From Syntrophomonas palmitatica JCM 14374 (lineage in GTDB: Bacteria; Bacillota; Syntrophomonadia; Syntrophomonadales; Syntrophomonadaceae): a stretch of DNA of 64,000 nucleotides. Both the position numbers and the translations under genes were made by a program. Shown piece by piece: positions 38,470 to 48,252 of the stretch (within the stretch, counting starts at the first letter, position 1; each line of letters begins with the position of its first letter). The stretch is from assembly GCF_001311885.1 (NCBI RefSeq), contig NZ_BBCE01000012.1, forward strand, positions 32,261 through 96,260, given 5' to 3'. Under the pieces are notes generated by a model. The model ran no database searches and had not been told where the DNA came from. It was given only the letters and a program-made list of their open reading frames with translations.

Positions 38470-40970
38470 TTAATTCAATAATCCTTGTGCTACCACTACC
38501 GCTTCGCGTGCATCGCGAGAATATGCGTCCGCGCCTATGCTCTCTGCATATTCGGGCGTCAACACGGCCCCTCCCACCATTATTTTGCAGGCCAACCCCC
38601 GTTCTTTAGCGCAATTAATAACCTCTTTCATTACTGGCATGGTAGTGGTCATCAGAGCACTCAGGCCGATAATGTCTGCCTTTTCCTTTACCGCTGCCTC
38701 AATGATTACTTCAGTTTTAACATCCTTACCTAAATCAATTACCTTGAAACCATAGTTCTCCAACATCACTGCAACGATATTTTTGCCAATATCATGAATA
38801 TCTCCCGCAACCGTGGCCATAATGATTACTCCCCGGTTTGCGCTGCTGTTATCCCCCAGGCGCGGTTTAACTACAGCGAAGGCATTTTTCATAGTCTCAG
38901 CCGACCGCATCAGCTGGGGCAGGAAGTATTCTTTGCGGTCATATAATTCCCCCGCTTTTTCGATACCGGGAATTAAACCCCGGTTGATAATTTCCAAGGG
39001 ATCAATATGCTTTTGGTCCAGAGCTTCCATTATATGGTTTTCTATTTCGTCTCTCTTTCCTTCCAGGACCATGTTCTGCAGCATAATAAATAGTGAGTCC
39101 TCAACTGTTTTTGTTTCTTTTGTAGATCTGACTGTTTCTTGGCTTGATTCAATTAAAGCTCCTCCAACCAGATCAGGTATGTTACATTGCATACATATTT
39201 TATGACGGGTTGAACTTGTGTTGCCTGGGGTGCCAGGTTTGTAGCCCTTATAGCGTTCTATAAAGCCGGAACAATCAGGATCCCGGTTCATCAGAACCGC
39301 AGACGCTCGCAAAACTTCCATCATGCGTTCGTCAAACGGGTTCATAATTGGTAAATCCAGCCCTGCTGACCAGGCCATGGCTAAAAATGTGGAATTAAGT
39401 ATTTCTCGGGCTGGCAGGCCATGCGAAACGTTGCTGACCCCCAGGACCGTTCCCAAACCCATTTCAGTCTTTATCATCTGCAGGGCTTTTATGGTTTCCA
39501 TTACCTGGGCCTGCTCGGCACTGGCCGTTTTAACCAGGCAGTCAATATATAGATCTTCACTGCGCAAACCAAATTCGCGGGCCTGACGGTATATCTTACG
39601 GGCCACTTCCAGGCGGTCTACAGCCCGTTCAGGAATCCCTTTTTCATCAAGCAAAGTCCCAGGACCGCGGCCCCGTACTTTTTCGCCAGAGGCATGATAA
39701 GCTGCATTTGTTTTTCTTCACCGGTGGTTGAGTTTATTAGCGCACGCCCTACAAAGGACTTCAACCCTTCCTCAACCGCCGCCGGGTTAGTGGAATCTAT
39801 AGAAAGCGGTAAATCTACCGCCGTCTGAATCTCAAGGATGGCACTGCCCATAGCCGCGGCTTCATCAATGCCCGGCACCCCCATGTTGACATCTAATATC
39901 GGGGCCAAAGCCTGGGCCTGCTGGCGTGCTTCCTCAACCACCATCTGCATTCTGCCATCTCTGATATCCTGCGCCAGTTTTTTACGTGCGGTGGGGTTGA
40001 TCCTTTCTCCAATAAAAGCCAGCGGATATTCCGGGCCGATAAGAACATGGCGGCTGCGGGCCGCCAATGCCCGGTAAGCCTTAACGCTTCTGCGCCGAGG
40101 AGATATCCCTTTCAGCACCGATGCCATGGCTGCAATATGTGATGGGGTAGAACCGCAACAGCCCCCAATTATATTCGCTCCCGCTTCCCGGAGACGCAGG
40201 GCATATTCCGCCATTTCTTCGGGGCTGTCCGGAAACACTGTCTCCCCATTCACCAGTTTAGGAAGACCGGCATTAGGTTCAACCGAGATATAGGTCCCGG
40301 TAGCACGGCTCATCATTTCTATAACCGGTATTAGTTCCCTGGCTCCGCCTGAACAATTAGCACCAATAGCCAGAGGCCGCAGGGCCTCTAAAATAAGCGC
40401 TGCAGTAAAGGGATCCGTACCAGTCATAGTGCGGCCGTTTTCAAATGTCATATGGGCTATTACCGGCAAACGGGTGTTGTCCCGGGCAGCAATCAAAGCA
40501 ATCCTCATTTCCCCGATATCAATCATAGTTTCAATAGAAATAAGATCGGCGCCGGCCTTTTCACAGGCAATCACCTGTTCCTGAAAAGCCTGGTAGAGAT
40601 CATCAAAAACCATTTCACCCATCGGTTTAAGCAGCTTTCCGGTAGGCCCGATAGAAGCGGCTACCAGCGCCTTATTTCCCGCTGTTTTTTTGGCTATACG
40701 TACCGTTTCAGCATTAATTTCCGCTGTTCTGTTTTGCAGACCGTATTCGGCCAGCTTAAATGCGTTAGCCCCAAATGTATTGGTTTCAATAATATCCGCT
40801 CCGGCTTCTATATATTGACGGTGAATGTCCTCCAGCACGCCGGGATGGTTTATTCCAAAAAGTTCAGGACACTCACCGGCGGTCATGCCTTTTTGCTGCA
40901 GCATAGTGCCCATAGCCCCGTCAAGAATGAGTACCCTTTCCTTTAATAAGTTCACAATGTCAACTGTCAT
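38470..40970 (-). CDS. metH: cobalamin-dependent methionine synthase, short form without activation domain, frameshifted
   Basis: Transfers a methyl group from a folate to homocysteine through cobalamin. Domain order: homocysteine S-methyltransferase (1-300; zinc ligands in IGANCSGG and GGCCGSTP), pterin-binding domain (about 320-570; FIGERINPTARKK, DVNMGVPG, SIDSTNPAAVEEGL), cap and B12-binding domain (about 610-834; DIHDIGKN with the cobalt-ligating histidine, GLSALMTTT, VGGAVLTPEYA). A shift at about 39648-39654 lies inside the pterin domain (GLCLDEKG). The C-terminal SAM-binding reactivation domain of E. coli MetH is absent, as in many anaerobes. An unrelated stretch with CMQCNIP links the pterin and cap domains. 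SAM riboswitch upstream. Confidence 0.93.
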
Positions 40971-41021
40971 CTTATTATCACTCCTCTGCCCAAGAATATA
41001 TTAGCATGAATGGAATTAAGA

Positions 41022-41048
41022 AAAACCCCTCTCAAATGAGAAGGGCTT
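41022..41048 (-). terminator. terminator of the SAM riboswitch
   Basis: On the minus strand CCCTTCTCA pairs with TGAGAGGGG and is followed by TTTTTCTT. Its left arm can instead pair with the 3' strand of riboswitch helix P1, which is the usual switching arrangement. Confidence 0.85.
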
Positions 41049-41059
41049 TATACCTATCC

Positions 41060-41160
41060 CTCTCATCTGCCAGGATGCTCCTGCAGGAATTGGCACCTTA
41101 CCTGAAACAGGCGGTTGCCGGGTTTCATCGGGCCAGTCCCTCCACCACTCGCGATAAGAG
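41060..41160 (-). promoter_or_regulatory. SAM-I (S-box) riboswitch
   Basis: All core elements are readable on the minus strand: P1 CTCTTATC / GATGAGAG closing the element, AGTGGTGGAGGGACTGGCCC, GATGAAACCCGGCAACC, GGTGCCAATTCC and AGATGAGAG. It precedes the methionine synthase operon, so high SAM should stop transcription of metH and the homocysteine genes. Confidence 0.95.
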
Positions 41161-41171
41161 TATCATTAAAT

Positions 41172-41519
41172 TTAGTTTAAATTTTGGGGTTCATTATCCG
41201 GGCATGTTTCTTCCGGGTTTCCAGCCTCCGTCACCTTTTCGGGCTGGGCTGGTTCGCTGTTATTTACCGGGACATCATCGTTAGTCTCGCTAGAATTAAC
41301 TTCTTTGTCAGATATTGAAGAAGGCTTCCTATGCGGGGTTTCTTCAGCATCCCGAATAGCAGTCTCAAATTCTCTTTTCATACCGGTAGTAACTTTTTTG
41401 AATTCATTGGTAGCCTTGCCGATTGAACGAGCTACTTCGGGAAGTTTGCCCGGTCCAACCACCATCAAAGCAATAGCCAGAATAAAAACCAGTTCCCAGG
41501 GACCGATATTTCCAAACAT
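41172..41519 (-). CDS. tatA: twin-arginine translocase TatA/TatE family protein
   Basis: A 115-residue protein. An N-terminal helix (GPWELVFILAIALMVVGPGKLPEVARSIGKA) with the FGP-like hinge is followed by an amphipathic helix (TNEFKKVTTGMKREFETAI) and a long acidic, disordered tail. ATG 41519 has GGGAGG six bases upstream. No tatC is in the window. It ends 12 bases before the riboswitch, on the same strand. Confidence 0.9.
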   Translation of the reverse strand: MFGNIGPWELVFILAIALMVVGPGKLPEVARSIGKATNEFKKVTTGMKREFETAIRDAEETPHRKPSSISDKEVNSSETNDDVPVNNSEPAQPEKVTEAGNPEETCPDNEPQNLN

Positions 41520-41633
41520 CGTGTTCCTCCCTTCCGGAACATTTAACATTAGACCATCACGTTACATTTTACTTTTCTTTGTTGAGAATGGCAATGATTT
41601 TCCCCGGTTCGCTTTCATTTGAACAAAAAACTA

Positions 41634-41657
41634 TAGACCAGTCCTAAAACTGGTCTA
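41634..41657 (-). terminator. terminator after the YvlD-like gene
   Basis: TAGACCAGT / ACTGGTCTA (41634-41642, 41649-41657) followed by TAGTTTTTTG on the minus strand. Confidence 0.8.
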
Positions 41658-41691
41658 ATATCGTTTCCTAATCTTACGTATCAGGATATCT

Positions 41692-42021
41692 CTAGCGGAG
41701 TTCAGTCGGTACAAAAGCGTCTACCAGGCCAATTACAAAAGCCGCCAAGAGGCTGCCCAGTATTGAGACTGACAGGTAGGTGGGAACAATAAACTGGGCC
41801 AGATAGATTACAATAGCGGCGACAACAAAGCCTACTATACCCCTTGACCGTGGTGAAATACGATTGCCAAGGATTAATTCTACCACATAACCCAGAATGG
41901 CGATAACAACTGCCGCAATAAGAGCACCTACAAAACCGGATACGGTAATTCCAGGAAGCAGGTAACCAACCAGCATTAGAACCAGGGCAGATACAACAAA
42001 ACGTACAATGGTACCAATCAT
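41692..42021 (-). CDS. phage holin family 4 / YvlD-like membrane protein
   Basis: A 109-residue protein made of four hydrophobic helices (FVVSALVLMLVGYLLPGITVSGF, ALIAAVVIAILGYVVELILG, IVGFVVAAIVIYLAQFIVPTY, ILGSLLAAFVIGLVDAF). This matches the PF04020 superfamily, whose bacterial members are chromosomal, of unknown function and not evidence for a prophage. Confidence 0.82.
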   Translation of the reverse strand: MIGTIVRFVVSALVLMLVGYLLPGITVSGFVGALIAAVVIAILGYVVELILGNRISPRSRGIVGFVVAAIVIYLAQFIVPTYLSVSILGSLLAAFVIGLVDAFVPTELR

Positions 42022-42096
42022 ACTATTAACTCCTTTCTTAAGAAGACGTTTTCACCCTTATCATGCCTTGTCAGGTTAAAATCTATACAAATTTAA

Positions 42097-42126
42097 AACA
42101 AAAAAACAGGCCTCATGTGCCTGTTT
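42097..42126 (-). terminator. terminator after agrD
   Basis: AAACAGGC / GCCTGTTT stem with a seven-base loop, then TTTTTTTG on the minus strand. Confidence 0.85.
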
Positions 42127-42157
42127 AAATTTATACCTTATTATATCTTTGATTTTT

Positions 42158-42292
42158 TTAGTTATTTTTTTGGGGTATTTCAGGCTGATAACCCACCAAC
42201 GGACAGCAAGCCTGCATATTACCTGCAGCCACTACAGCGAATACCAGAGCCAGAGAAGTACAAATAAGATTTTTAACTTTTGTTAACATCAT
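42158..42292 (-). CDS. agrD: AgrD-type cyclic lactone autoinducer pre-peptide, 44 aa
   Basis: Too short for routine gene calling. The frame starts at ATG 42292, overlapping the agrB stop (ATGA), with GGAGGGAGT just upstream. The peptide has an amphipathic/hydrophobic leader (LICTSLALVFAVVAAG) and then ACCPLVGYQPEIPQKNN. The YQPEIP tail is the typical AgrD recognition segment, and one of the two cysteines at residues 29-30 would form the thiolactone ring after AgrB processing. Position after agrB and before a terminator fits. Confidence 0.9.
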   Translation of the reverse strand: MMLTKVKNLICTSLALVFAVVAAGNMQACCPLVGYQPEIPQKNN

Positions 42293-42918
42293 ACTCCCTC
42301 CTTCCCCACATATTGATTGGTAAAACCACCTAATAATCTATCCCAAAGGTGCATATATAAAGCGCCCCAGGGAGTCATAGTGAATGTCTGCCACAACAAA
42401 CCTAATAAAAAACCGACTGCCAGCAGATCTAAGCCATTTGCTTTAGCAAGAAGCGATAAGAGCAAAAAAGCCGTCACAATAAGAAAAGATTTAATTCTCA
42501 GCTGACTTCGGTGCCGCGGATTACTTACCGGTTTTTCTTCTGTATCTACAGGCGCCTTAAGATAAATAACTAGAAAACATGATAATAATGTAATACTAAA
42601 ATAATACGGATAATAAGTTAAATCTATAAAACGGCAGATATAAGAAAGGCCTAGGAAACTAAACCAGCCCATGATGGTACAGCGATAATAAGCGCCGCAG
42701 TGAGCCCCTCCCGCAAAGCGGCGATATAACGCTGCGGCACAAACAATGGCCAGTGTTTGTCTAAAGATTCCTAATGGCCAGGCGAGTAACAGAATGATAG
42801 ATATCTGAAAAAAAGCACCTAAGAACACTTCTAGGCCGTAACGGATATATTCTTCATCAATTCGCCCTGTCGCACCTGCCGCCAAGCGGTGCGCTATAGT
42901 CCTGGCTATGGTATTCAT
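42289..42918 (-). CDS. agrB: AgrB accessory gene regulator protease/transporter
   Basis: Membrane cysteine protease that cuts and cyclises the AgrD peptide. About six transmembrane helices; the catalytic pair is in FAGGAHCGAYYRC (histidine and the final cysteine of the H-x6-C spacing). It has 209 residues. ATG 42918 has GGAGGCGAT upstream. Overlaps agrC by 62 bases and agrD by four, so all three are translationally linked. Confidence 0.93.
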   Translation of the reverse strand: MNTIARTIAHRLAAGATGRIDEEYIRYGLEVFLGAFFQISIILLLAWPLGIFRQTLAIVCAAALYRRFAGGAHCGAYYRCTIMGWFSFLGLSYICRFIDLTYYPYYFSITLLSCFLVIYLKAPVDTEEKPVSNPRHRSQLRIKSFLIVTAFLLLSLLAKANGLDLLAVGFLLGLLWQTFTMTPWGALYMHLWDRLLGGFTNQYVGKEGV

Positions 42919-44281
42919 AGTTATCGCCTCCGCCAGACGATTTAGGAATCTGAACCGTAAAAACCACCATATTATCCTGGTTGTTTACCTGTATAGTTCC
43001 ATTATGCTTGTCTACTAACTTCTTAACGATATACAGTCCTAATCCCTGATGCTGACCAGACTTGGTAGTAAAGTTCTTTTCAAAAATTTTTTGGAACATA
43101 TTTGCATCAAGATTACCATGATTGCTGATTTTAAAGATAAAAAATCTGTCATCAGCGGTTATATAAATTATGACTTTTCTTAGGTTTTTTTCGAGAGATG
43201 ACACGAAATCCAGAGCATTATTAATAAGATTGCCGATTATACGGTTAATTTCATGAGCCGGAATATCCATATGTTCAATCCTGGTGTCAGTAGATATTTC
43301 CAGTTGGATGCCTTTGGATATCGCCAGACCGGATTTAATGTAAAACAATGCTGACAAAGCCTGATGCCCGGTTGCATAATAATTTTGGGAAATTACCATG
43401 TCGCCCATTAATTCCTCCAAATAGCTGCGGGTCTCGTCCAGGTATCCCAATTGTACAAAACCGTATAATGTCTGGAGGTGATTAATGCGGTCGTGGGCTT
43501 CGGCTCGGCTGGCCGTATATAGTTCATCCAGGGTTTGCATATAGGCTGACTGATTAATATAATCTGATTCGGTTTGAAGCAGAACAAATAATTGCTCGAT
43601 AATGATCACCAGCACAATAAAGGCTGTAGCCATAGCCGTACTGGTTATGAGTCCGATATCCCTGGCAGGAAGATTTTTTAGGAAGGGATGGGGATATAAA
43701 TTAAATATGCTTACATTAAATACGATTTGCACAATTATTAAGAAAAACATAACCGCTGCCAGTACCATAATGTTTTTAACCCGTTTTTCATTGGAATAAA
43801 AGGATTCATGCAAAACCTGGTCGTGAAAATCAAACAGGTGAAAATCATACTTGTAAATTATGGCTATAATTATCAATGCGGCCGCAATCTGTGGCAACGG
43901 AAAGATAAGAAGGATTAAACGATTATAGGTTAAGGCTTGCATGTTTATATCAAACACATTAAACATTAAAGAAAGATTTAAGGCTTCACCTACAAGCAGG
44001 ATCAGAACCCCTAATACAACGCTTACAAAAGATCGGAGCAGATTTAAATTCCAGTAAAACATGACCAGAATAACTTGAAAAGCAGTCATAATAAAGAAAT
44101 CTATACCAAAAGGCATATTTAAACTTCTAACCAGGGTATTTACGATAGCAAAACATACCGCTAATAATCCAATTTTTATCAGGCTAGGTCTAATATTAAC
44201 GAGAATAAGTCCCAGCCAGGTACAGATAAAACCCGTGGCAAAACCATGAATTAATGCAATCCATGGCGCAGTTTCATACAT
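42857..44281 (-). CDS. agrC: AgrC-like GHKL sensor histidine kinase
   Basis: A 474-residue membrane kinase. Residues 1-245 contain about seven transmembrane helices, the peptide-sensing module of the AgrC type. A coiled region then leads to the H-box EAHDRINHLQTLYGFVQLG and a GHKL ATPase domain with NRIIGNLINNALDFV (N-box), FKISNHGNLD and HQGLGLYIVKKLVDKHNG (G-box). The last 30 or so residues overlap agrB and look non-homologous. ATG 44281 follows GGGAGG. First gene of agrC-agrB-agrD; no LytTR response regulator is encoded beside it. Confidence 0.88.
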   Translation of the reverse strand: MYETAPWIALIHGFATGFICTWLGLILVNIRPSLIKIGLLAVCFAIVNTLVRSLNMPFGIDFFIMTAFQVILVMFYWNLNLLRSFVSVVLGVLILLVGEALNLSLMFNVFDINMQALTYNRLILLIFPLPQIAAALIIIAIIYKYDFHLFDFHDQVLHESFYSNEKRVKNIMVLAAVMFFLIIVQIVFNVSIFNLYPHPFLKNLPARDIGLITSTAMATAFIVLVIIIEQLFVLLQTESDYINQSAYMQTLDELYTASRAEAHDRINHLQTLYGFVQLGYLDETRSYLEELMGDMVISQNYYATGHQALSALFYIKSGLAISKGIQLEISTDTRIEHMDIPAHEINRIIGNLINNALDFVSSLEKNLRKVIIYITADDRFFIFKISNHGNLDANMFQKIFEKNFTTKSGQHQGLGLYIVKKLVDKHNGTIQVNNQDNMVVFTVQIPKSSGGGDNYEYHSQDYSAPLGGRCDRAN

Positions 44282-44486
44282 GAAATACCCTCCCATGACA
44301 AGGAATGGTTACAATTTAGAAAAAAAGACCTATATTATATTTTCTATCTTTTCCCGCCTTTAGACCAGTCCCAATTTTGTTTTCTAATAGCATTTAAGTT
44401 GATTTTTACTCTGATAACCATACACAAAGGATTTTGTTTTTTATTGTAGAATTACTTTGCTATATTACTTTTTTGGTGATGATTTC

Positions 44487-46018
44487 ATGCTGGCTTCTTT
44501 GAATACTCTGGTAATTAACGGAATATATGCCCAGCCCGTTAAGGTTGAAGTCGACCTGCAGACAGGGTTGCCAGCCTTTGAATTAGTCGGCCTGGCGCAA
44601 GCAGCCTTAAAAGAGGCTCGCGAACGTGTTAAATCAGCCATTAAGAACTCGGGCTATGAATTTCCCAACCGGAAGATCATAGTCAACCTGGCCCCGGCTG
44701 ATCTAAAAAAAGAAGGCAGTCATTTCGACCTGGCCATTGCCCTGGGTATTTTGCTGGCCTCTGAACAACTGCCTAACACTCCTAACCCTGATATGTTTTG
44801 GGCTGGGGAACTATCCCTGGATGGCAGCCTGCGTACTGTCCCCGGAATTCTGCCCATGTGTTTGGAATTACTTCAATCAAAACCAGACAGTATTTTTATC
44901 ATTCCCCCCGGCAACAGTCAGGAAGCTGCCTGGTAAGCGAAATTCAATCAATGGCTGCCAACAATCTGCAGGAGGTCTGCAGATACCTTGAAAATAACGC
45001 CGAACTTCTTAAGGTAAGCAAAAAAGATAATGATATAATATCTCCTAATAACCTGCCTGATTTTGCCGATGTAAAAGGCCAGGAAACTGCCAAACGGGGT
45101 ATGCAGATAGCCGCAGCCGGTTCTCATAATATACTCTTGATTGGTCCGCCCGGGGGAGGTAAAACCATGTTAGCCAGACGAATGCCTGGCATCATGCCGG
45201 ATATGACTCGGGAAGAAGTACTGGAAACTACCCGCATTTATTCAGTAGCCGGTTTGCTCAATCCTGATCACCCACTCATAGAAAACCGTCCTTTCCGCGC
45301 TCCTCATAAAAATGCTTCAGCTGCCAGTATTATCGGCGGAGGACGCATCCCTCGTCCCGGCGAAATAACCCTGGCTCAAAACGGAGTGCTCTTTTTAGAT
45401 GAATTCCCTGAGTTTAGCCGCGATGTACTGGAAGCGCTGCGTCAGCCCCTGGAAGATAAAGTAGTAACAGTAGCGCGCGCCCAGGCAACCCATACCTACC
45501 CGGCAGACTTCGCGCTCATCGGTTCAATGAACCCATGCCCGTGCGGCTTCTTCGGATCCGACCTGGAATGCGCCTGTACACCCCTGCAGATTCAAAAATA
45601 CTTGAGCCGCATCAGCGGTCCTCTCTTAGATAGGATGGATTTGCATGTGGAGGTGCCCAGGGTAAATTATGAGCAGTTAAGGGACCGCGGAAATGGCGAG
45701 AGTTCCGCGGCTATACGTGAGAAAGTGATCAGAGCCAGAGATATTCAGAAAAAGCGGTTTTCCAGGCATAAGATAAGACTTAACTCCCAAATGCGCCCGG
45801 CTGATGTGAAAAAATACTGCCGTCTGGATGAAGAATCGGAATTTCTGTTAAAGAATGCCTTTGACAAATTAAAAATGAGCGCCCGGGCTTATGACCGGAT
45901 ATTGAAAGTGTCTCGCACCATTGCCGACCTCGAAGGCTGTGAAAATATTAAAGTGCATCACCTGGCCGAAGCCCTGCAATACCGTAGTCTGGATCGCAAA
46001 TACTGGAGACAGGCCTGA
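44487..46018 (+). CDS. comM: YifB/ComM family Mg-chelatase-like AAA ATPase, frameshifted
   Basis: ComM-type helicase linked in other bacteria to branch migration during natural transformation. The N-terminal Lon-protease-like fold has VEVDLQTGLPAFELVGLAQ and FPNRKIIVNLAPADLKKEG. The AAA core has DVKGQETAKRGMQIAAAG, Walker A LIGPPGGGKTMLARR, FRAPHKNASAASIIGGG, VLFLDEFPEF, MNPCPCGFFGS with a cysteine cluster, and LLDRMDLHVEVPR. The frame breaks at 44929-44931 (GCC-TGG; one more C gives AALVSEIQSM). ATG 44487 follows GGTGAT. Repaired length 510 is standard. Confidence 0.93.
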
Positions 46019-46202
46019 TTTACCTTTCTCAATCCTCTAATGTTAACCATTTGCCATAGTCCAACTTTAACGCCTTGCTTAACTCCTAGGAAAATTTTAA
46101 GAAAAGCAGGAAAAGCATGTCGAATGAGAGAATTTTTTTAGAGAAATAAAACTTCGCCTTTTGCTGGGGTTATTTTATTTATTTTACCAGGAGATAGAAT
46201 AT

Positions 46203-48242
46203 ATGTTTTTCAATCGCTTGTTTGATAAACAGAACCTTGAAATCCTGGGTTTTTTAGCCGATGTCGTGGAAAATTCTTTTAATCCATTTGTAGCCGGGCG
46301 GATGGATGGCAGTATTATAGCATTTAACCAGGCCTTTGAAAGGCTGACTGGTTTTGCTCAACACGAGTTATTGAATTTGAATATTCATTTTCTCACCCAC
46401 CGCGAGAGACAAAACGATCTTCTATATCCTTCCAGCGCCGAGGAAGCCAGTACATTACACCGTTTAAAGGAAACCGAGATAATTTGCAAAGACGGCACGC
46501 GGGTACCAATAAATATGCGGCTTCAGTCTATGCAATTCCCCGGCGAAGAGCTTCCTATCTGGATTGCTTTCATCAGTGACATTTCTGATCGCAAGTTGTT
46601 TGAACAGACTCTAAAATATCAGCTCGAATTACAGCAGATTTTAAACGCCATATCTGCACGTTTTGCAAATGTGAATTCTCTTGAAATTGATGAAGAAATA
46701 GAATCAGCGCTTAAAATAATAGGTGAATTTGTTGATGCGGACCGAGCCTACGTTTTTAAAATTGACCCTTTGGAACAAACCGCAACCAATACCCATGAAT
46801 GGTGCAGAGAAGGCATCAGACCACAAAAACACAACTTGAATAATGTGCCCGTTAATGAATACCAGTGGGGTTTGACTCAATTAGTTAATAATGACTATAT
46901 CTACATTCCCTGCGTAAATGATATGCCTTTGGAAGCTGCGTATGAAAAGGCACAACTGCTTGCCGAGGATATAAAATCTTTGCTTATAGTGCCTTTATCT
47001 CAACATAATAAACTGCAAGGTTTTGTGGGATTTGACCAGGTTAGATACGAACGTGTCTGGTCTCCTTATGAAATAACCATATTGATTACCGTAGCGGAAA
47101 TAATATATCACAGCCTGGACAATCAAGCAGCTCGTTATGATTTACGGGTAGCTATGAAACTGATTAACAATATCTCTGAAGGCTTGGTGGTTATTGAAGA
47201 AGGAGTTGTTTCCTGGGCTAATCGAGCTTTTACATTCCTAACATTATATGAATTAAACGATGTGATGGGTAAAAAGCCGTCTGAAACCGTTGTAAAAACC
47301 ATCAGTCAGGCTTTAAGGACAGAAATACGTCAAAGCTTGAGAAAACATGGTTCCTGGCAGGGAATAATTGAAGTTACCCGAAAGGATAAAGCGACCTTCC
47401 CTTCTTTGGTTCTGGTCAGCAGTATCAGCAATAACCATAATATAAACAGGTACTGCGTGGTTTTTGCCGATATTAGTGAACAAATGCAGCTTAACCAGGA
47501 AAAAGAACGTCTGAAAGAACAGACCATGACCCTGCAGCGTCTCAGTTCACTCAGTGCCATGTCGGCAGGACTGGTGCATGAAATCGCCCAACCGCTAAAC
47601 TCTATAAAAGTAATGGTTGAAGGTATGCTGTACTGCCGTAATAATAATTATCCCCTTACACTTGAAGAGATTTTTGCGCATATTAATGACATTTCATTTG
47701 AACTCGGAAGGATAGAAGAAATAATTCGTCATATGCGTTCTTTTGCCAACCTTAATGACGAACTGGTCATTGAACCTTGTAGTTGGAATGATATTATATG
47801 CAATTCGCTGCGGATTCTGGGACGGCAGCTGGCCGCTCACGGCATTGAGATAAAACTGGAATTTGAGCAAGAACTCCCCATGATGTGGGGAAATTCCAAC
47901 CGTCTTGACGAGGTTATTATCAACCTGCTGGTGAACTCCATGCAGGCCCTGGATTTGTCTAAAGGAGACCATAAAGAAATACTGTGCCGTACCCGCTGGT
48001 CTGACAAACACAGCATATTAGAAATAAGCGATAATGCTGGCGGAATTCCGCTGGAATTAATAGATAAAATATTTGAGCCTTTTGTAACCACCAAACCGAG
48101 TCCCCAGGGTATGGGGCTGGGTTTATCCGTGGTTCACTCCATTATGAACCGTTTAAACGGCAATATTCAGGTATTTAATAATCAAACCGGAGGAGCCACA
48201 TTCGTATTGCAGCTGCCAATAGTCGTTAGCGAAAGAATATGA
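46203..48242 (+). CDS. PAS/GAF sensor histidine kinase
   Basis: A 679-residue soluble kinase, no transmembrane helix. Order: PAS (about 20-135; FVAGRMDGSIIAFNQAFERLTG), GAF (about 150-320; EFVDADRAYVFKID, SLLIVPLSQHNKLQGFVGFDQ), second PAS (about 330-440), HisKA-type dimerisation helix with the phospho-acceptor in MSAGLVHEIAQPLNSIKVMVEG, and HATPase_c with NRLDEVIINLLVNSMQAL, ISDNAGGIP and GMGLGLSV. The kinase core is NtrB-like. ATG 46203 follows AGGAGATAG. The cognate regulator begins ten bases past its stop. Confidence 0.9.
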   Translation: MFFNRLFDKQNLEILGFLADVVENSFNPFVAGRMDGSIIAFNQAFERLTGFAQHELLNLNIHFLTHRERQNDLLYPSSAEEASTLHRLKETEIICKDGTRVPINMRLQSMQFPGEELPIWIAFISDISDRKLFEQTLKYQLELQQILNAISARFANVNSLEIDEEIESALKIIGEFVDADRAYVFKIDPLEQTATNTHEWCREGIRPQKHNLNNVPVNEYQWGLTQLVNNDYIYIPCVNDMPLEAAYEKAQLLAEDIKSLLIVPLSQHNKLQGFVGFDQVRYERVWSPYEITILITVAEIIYHSLDNQAARYDLRVAMKLINNISEGLVVIEEGVVSWANRAFTFLTLYELNDVMGKKPSETVVKTISQALRTEIRQSLRKHGSWQGIIEVTRKDKATFPSLVLVSSISNNHNINRYCVVFADISEQMQLNQEKERLKEQTMTLQRLSSLSAMSAGLVHEIAQPLNSIKVMVEGMLYCRNNNYPLTLEEIFAHINDISFELGRIEEIIRHMRSFANLNDELVIEPCSWNDIICNSLRILGRQLAAHGIEIKLEFEQELPMMWGNSNRLDEVIINLLVNSMQALDLSKGDHKEILCRTRWSDKHSILEISDNAGGIPLELIDKIFEPFVTTKPSPQGMGLGLSVVHSIMNRLNGNIQVFNNQTGGATFVLQLPIVVSERI

Positions 48243-48252
48243 GGTGATTGCT

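Noticed and set aside
41692..42021. Holin-family protein as a sign of a prophage
   Set aside because: This holin superfamily is mostly chromosomal YvlD-like proteins; no other phage gene is nearby.
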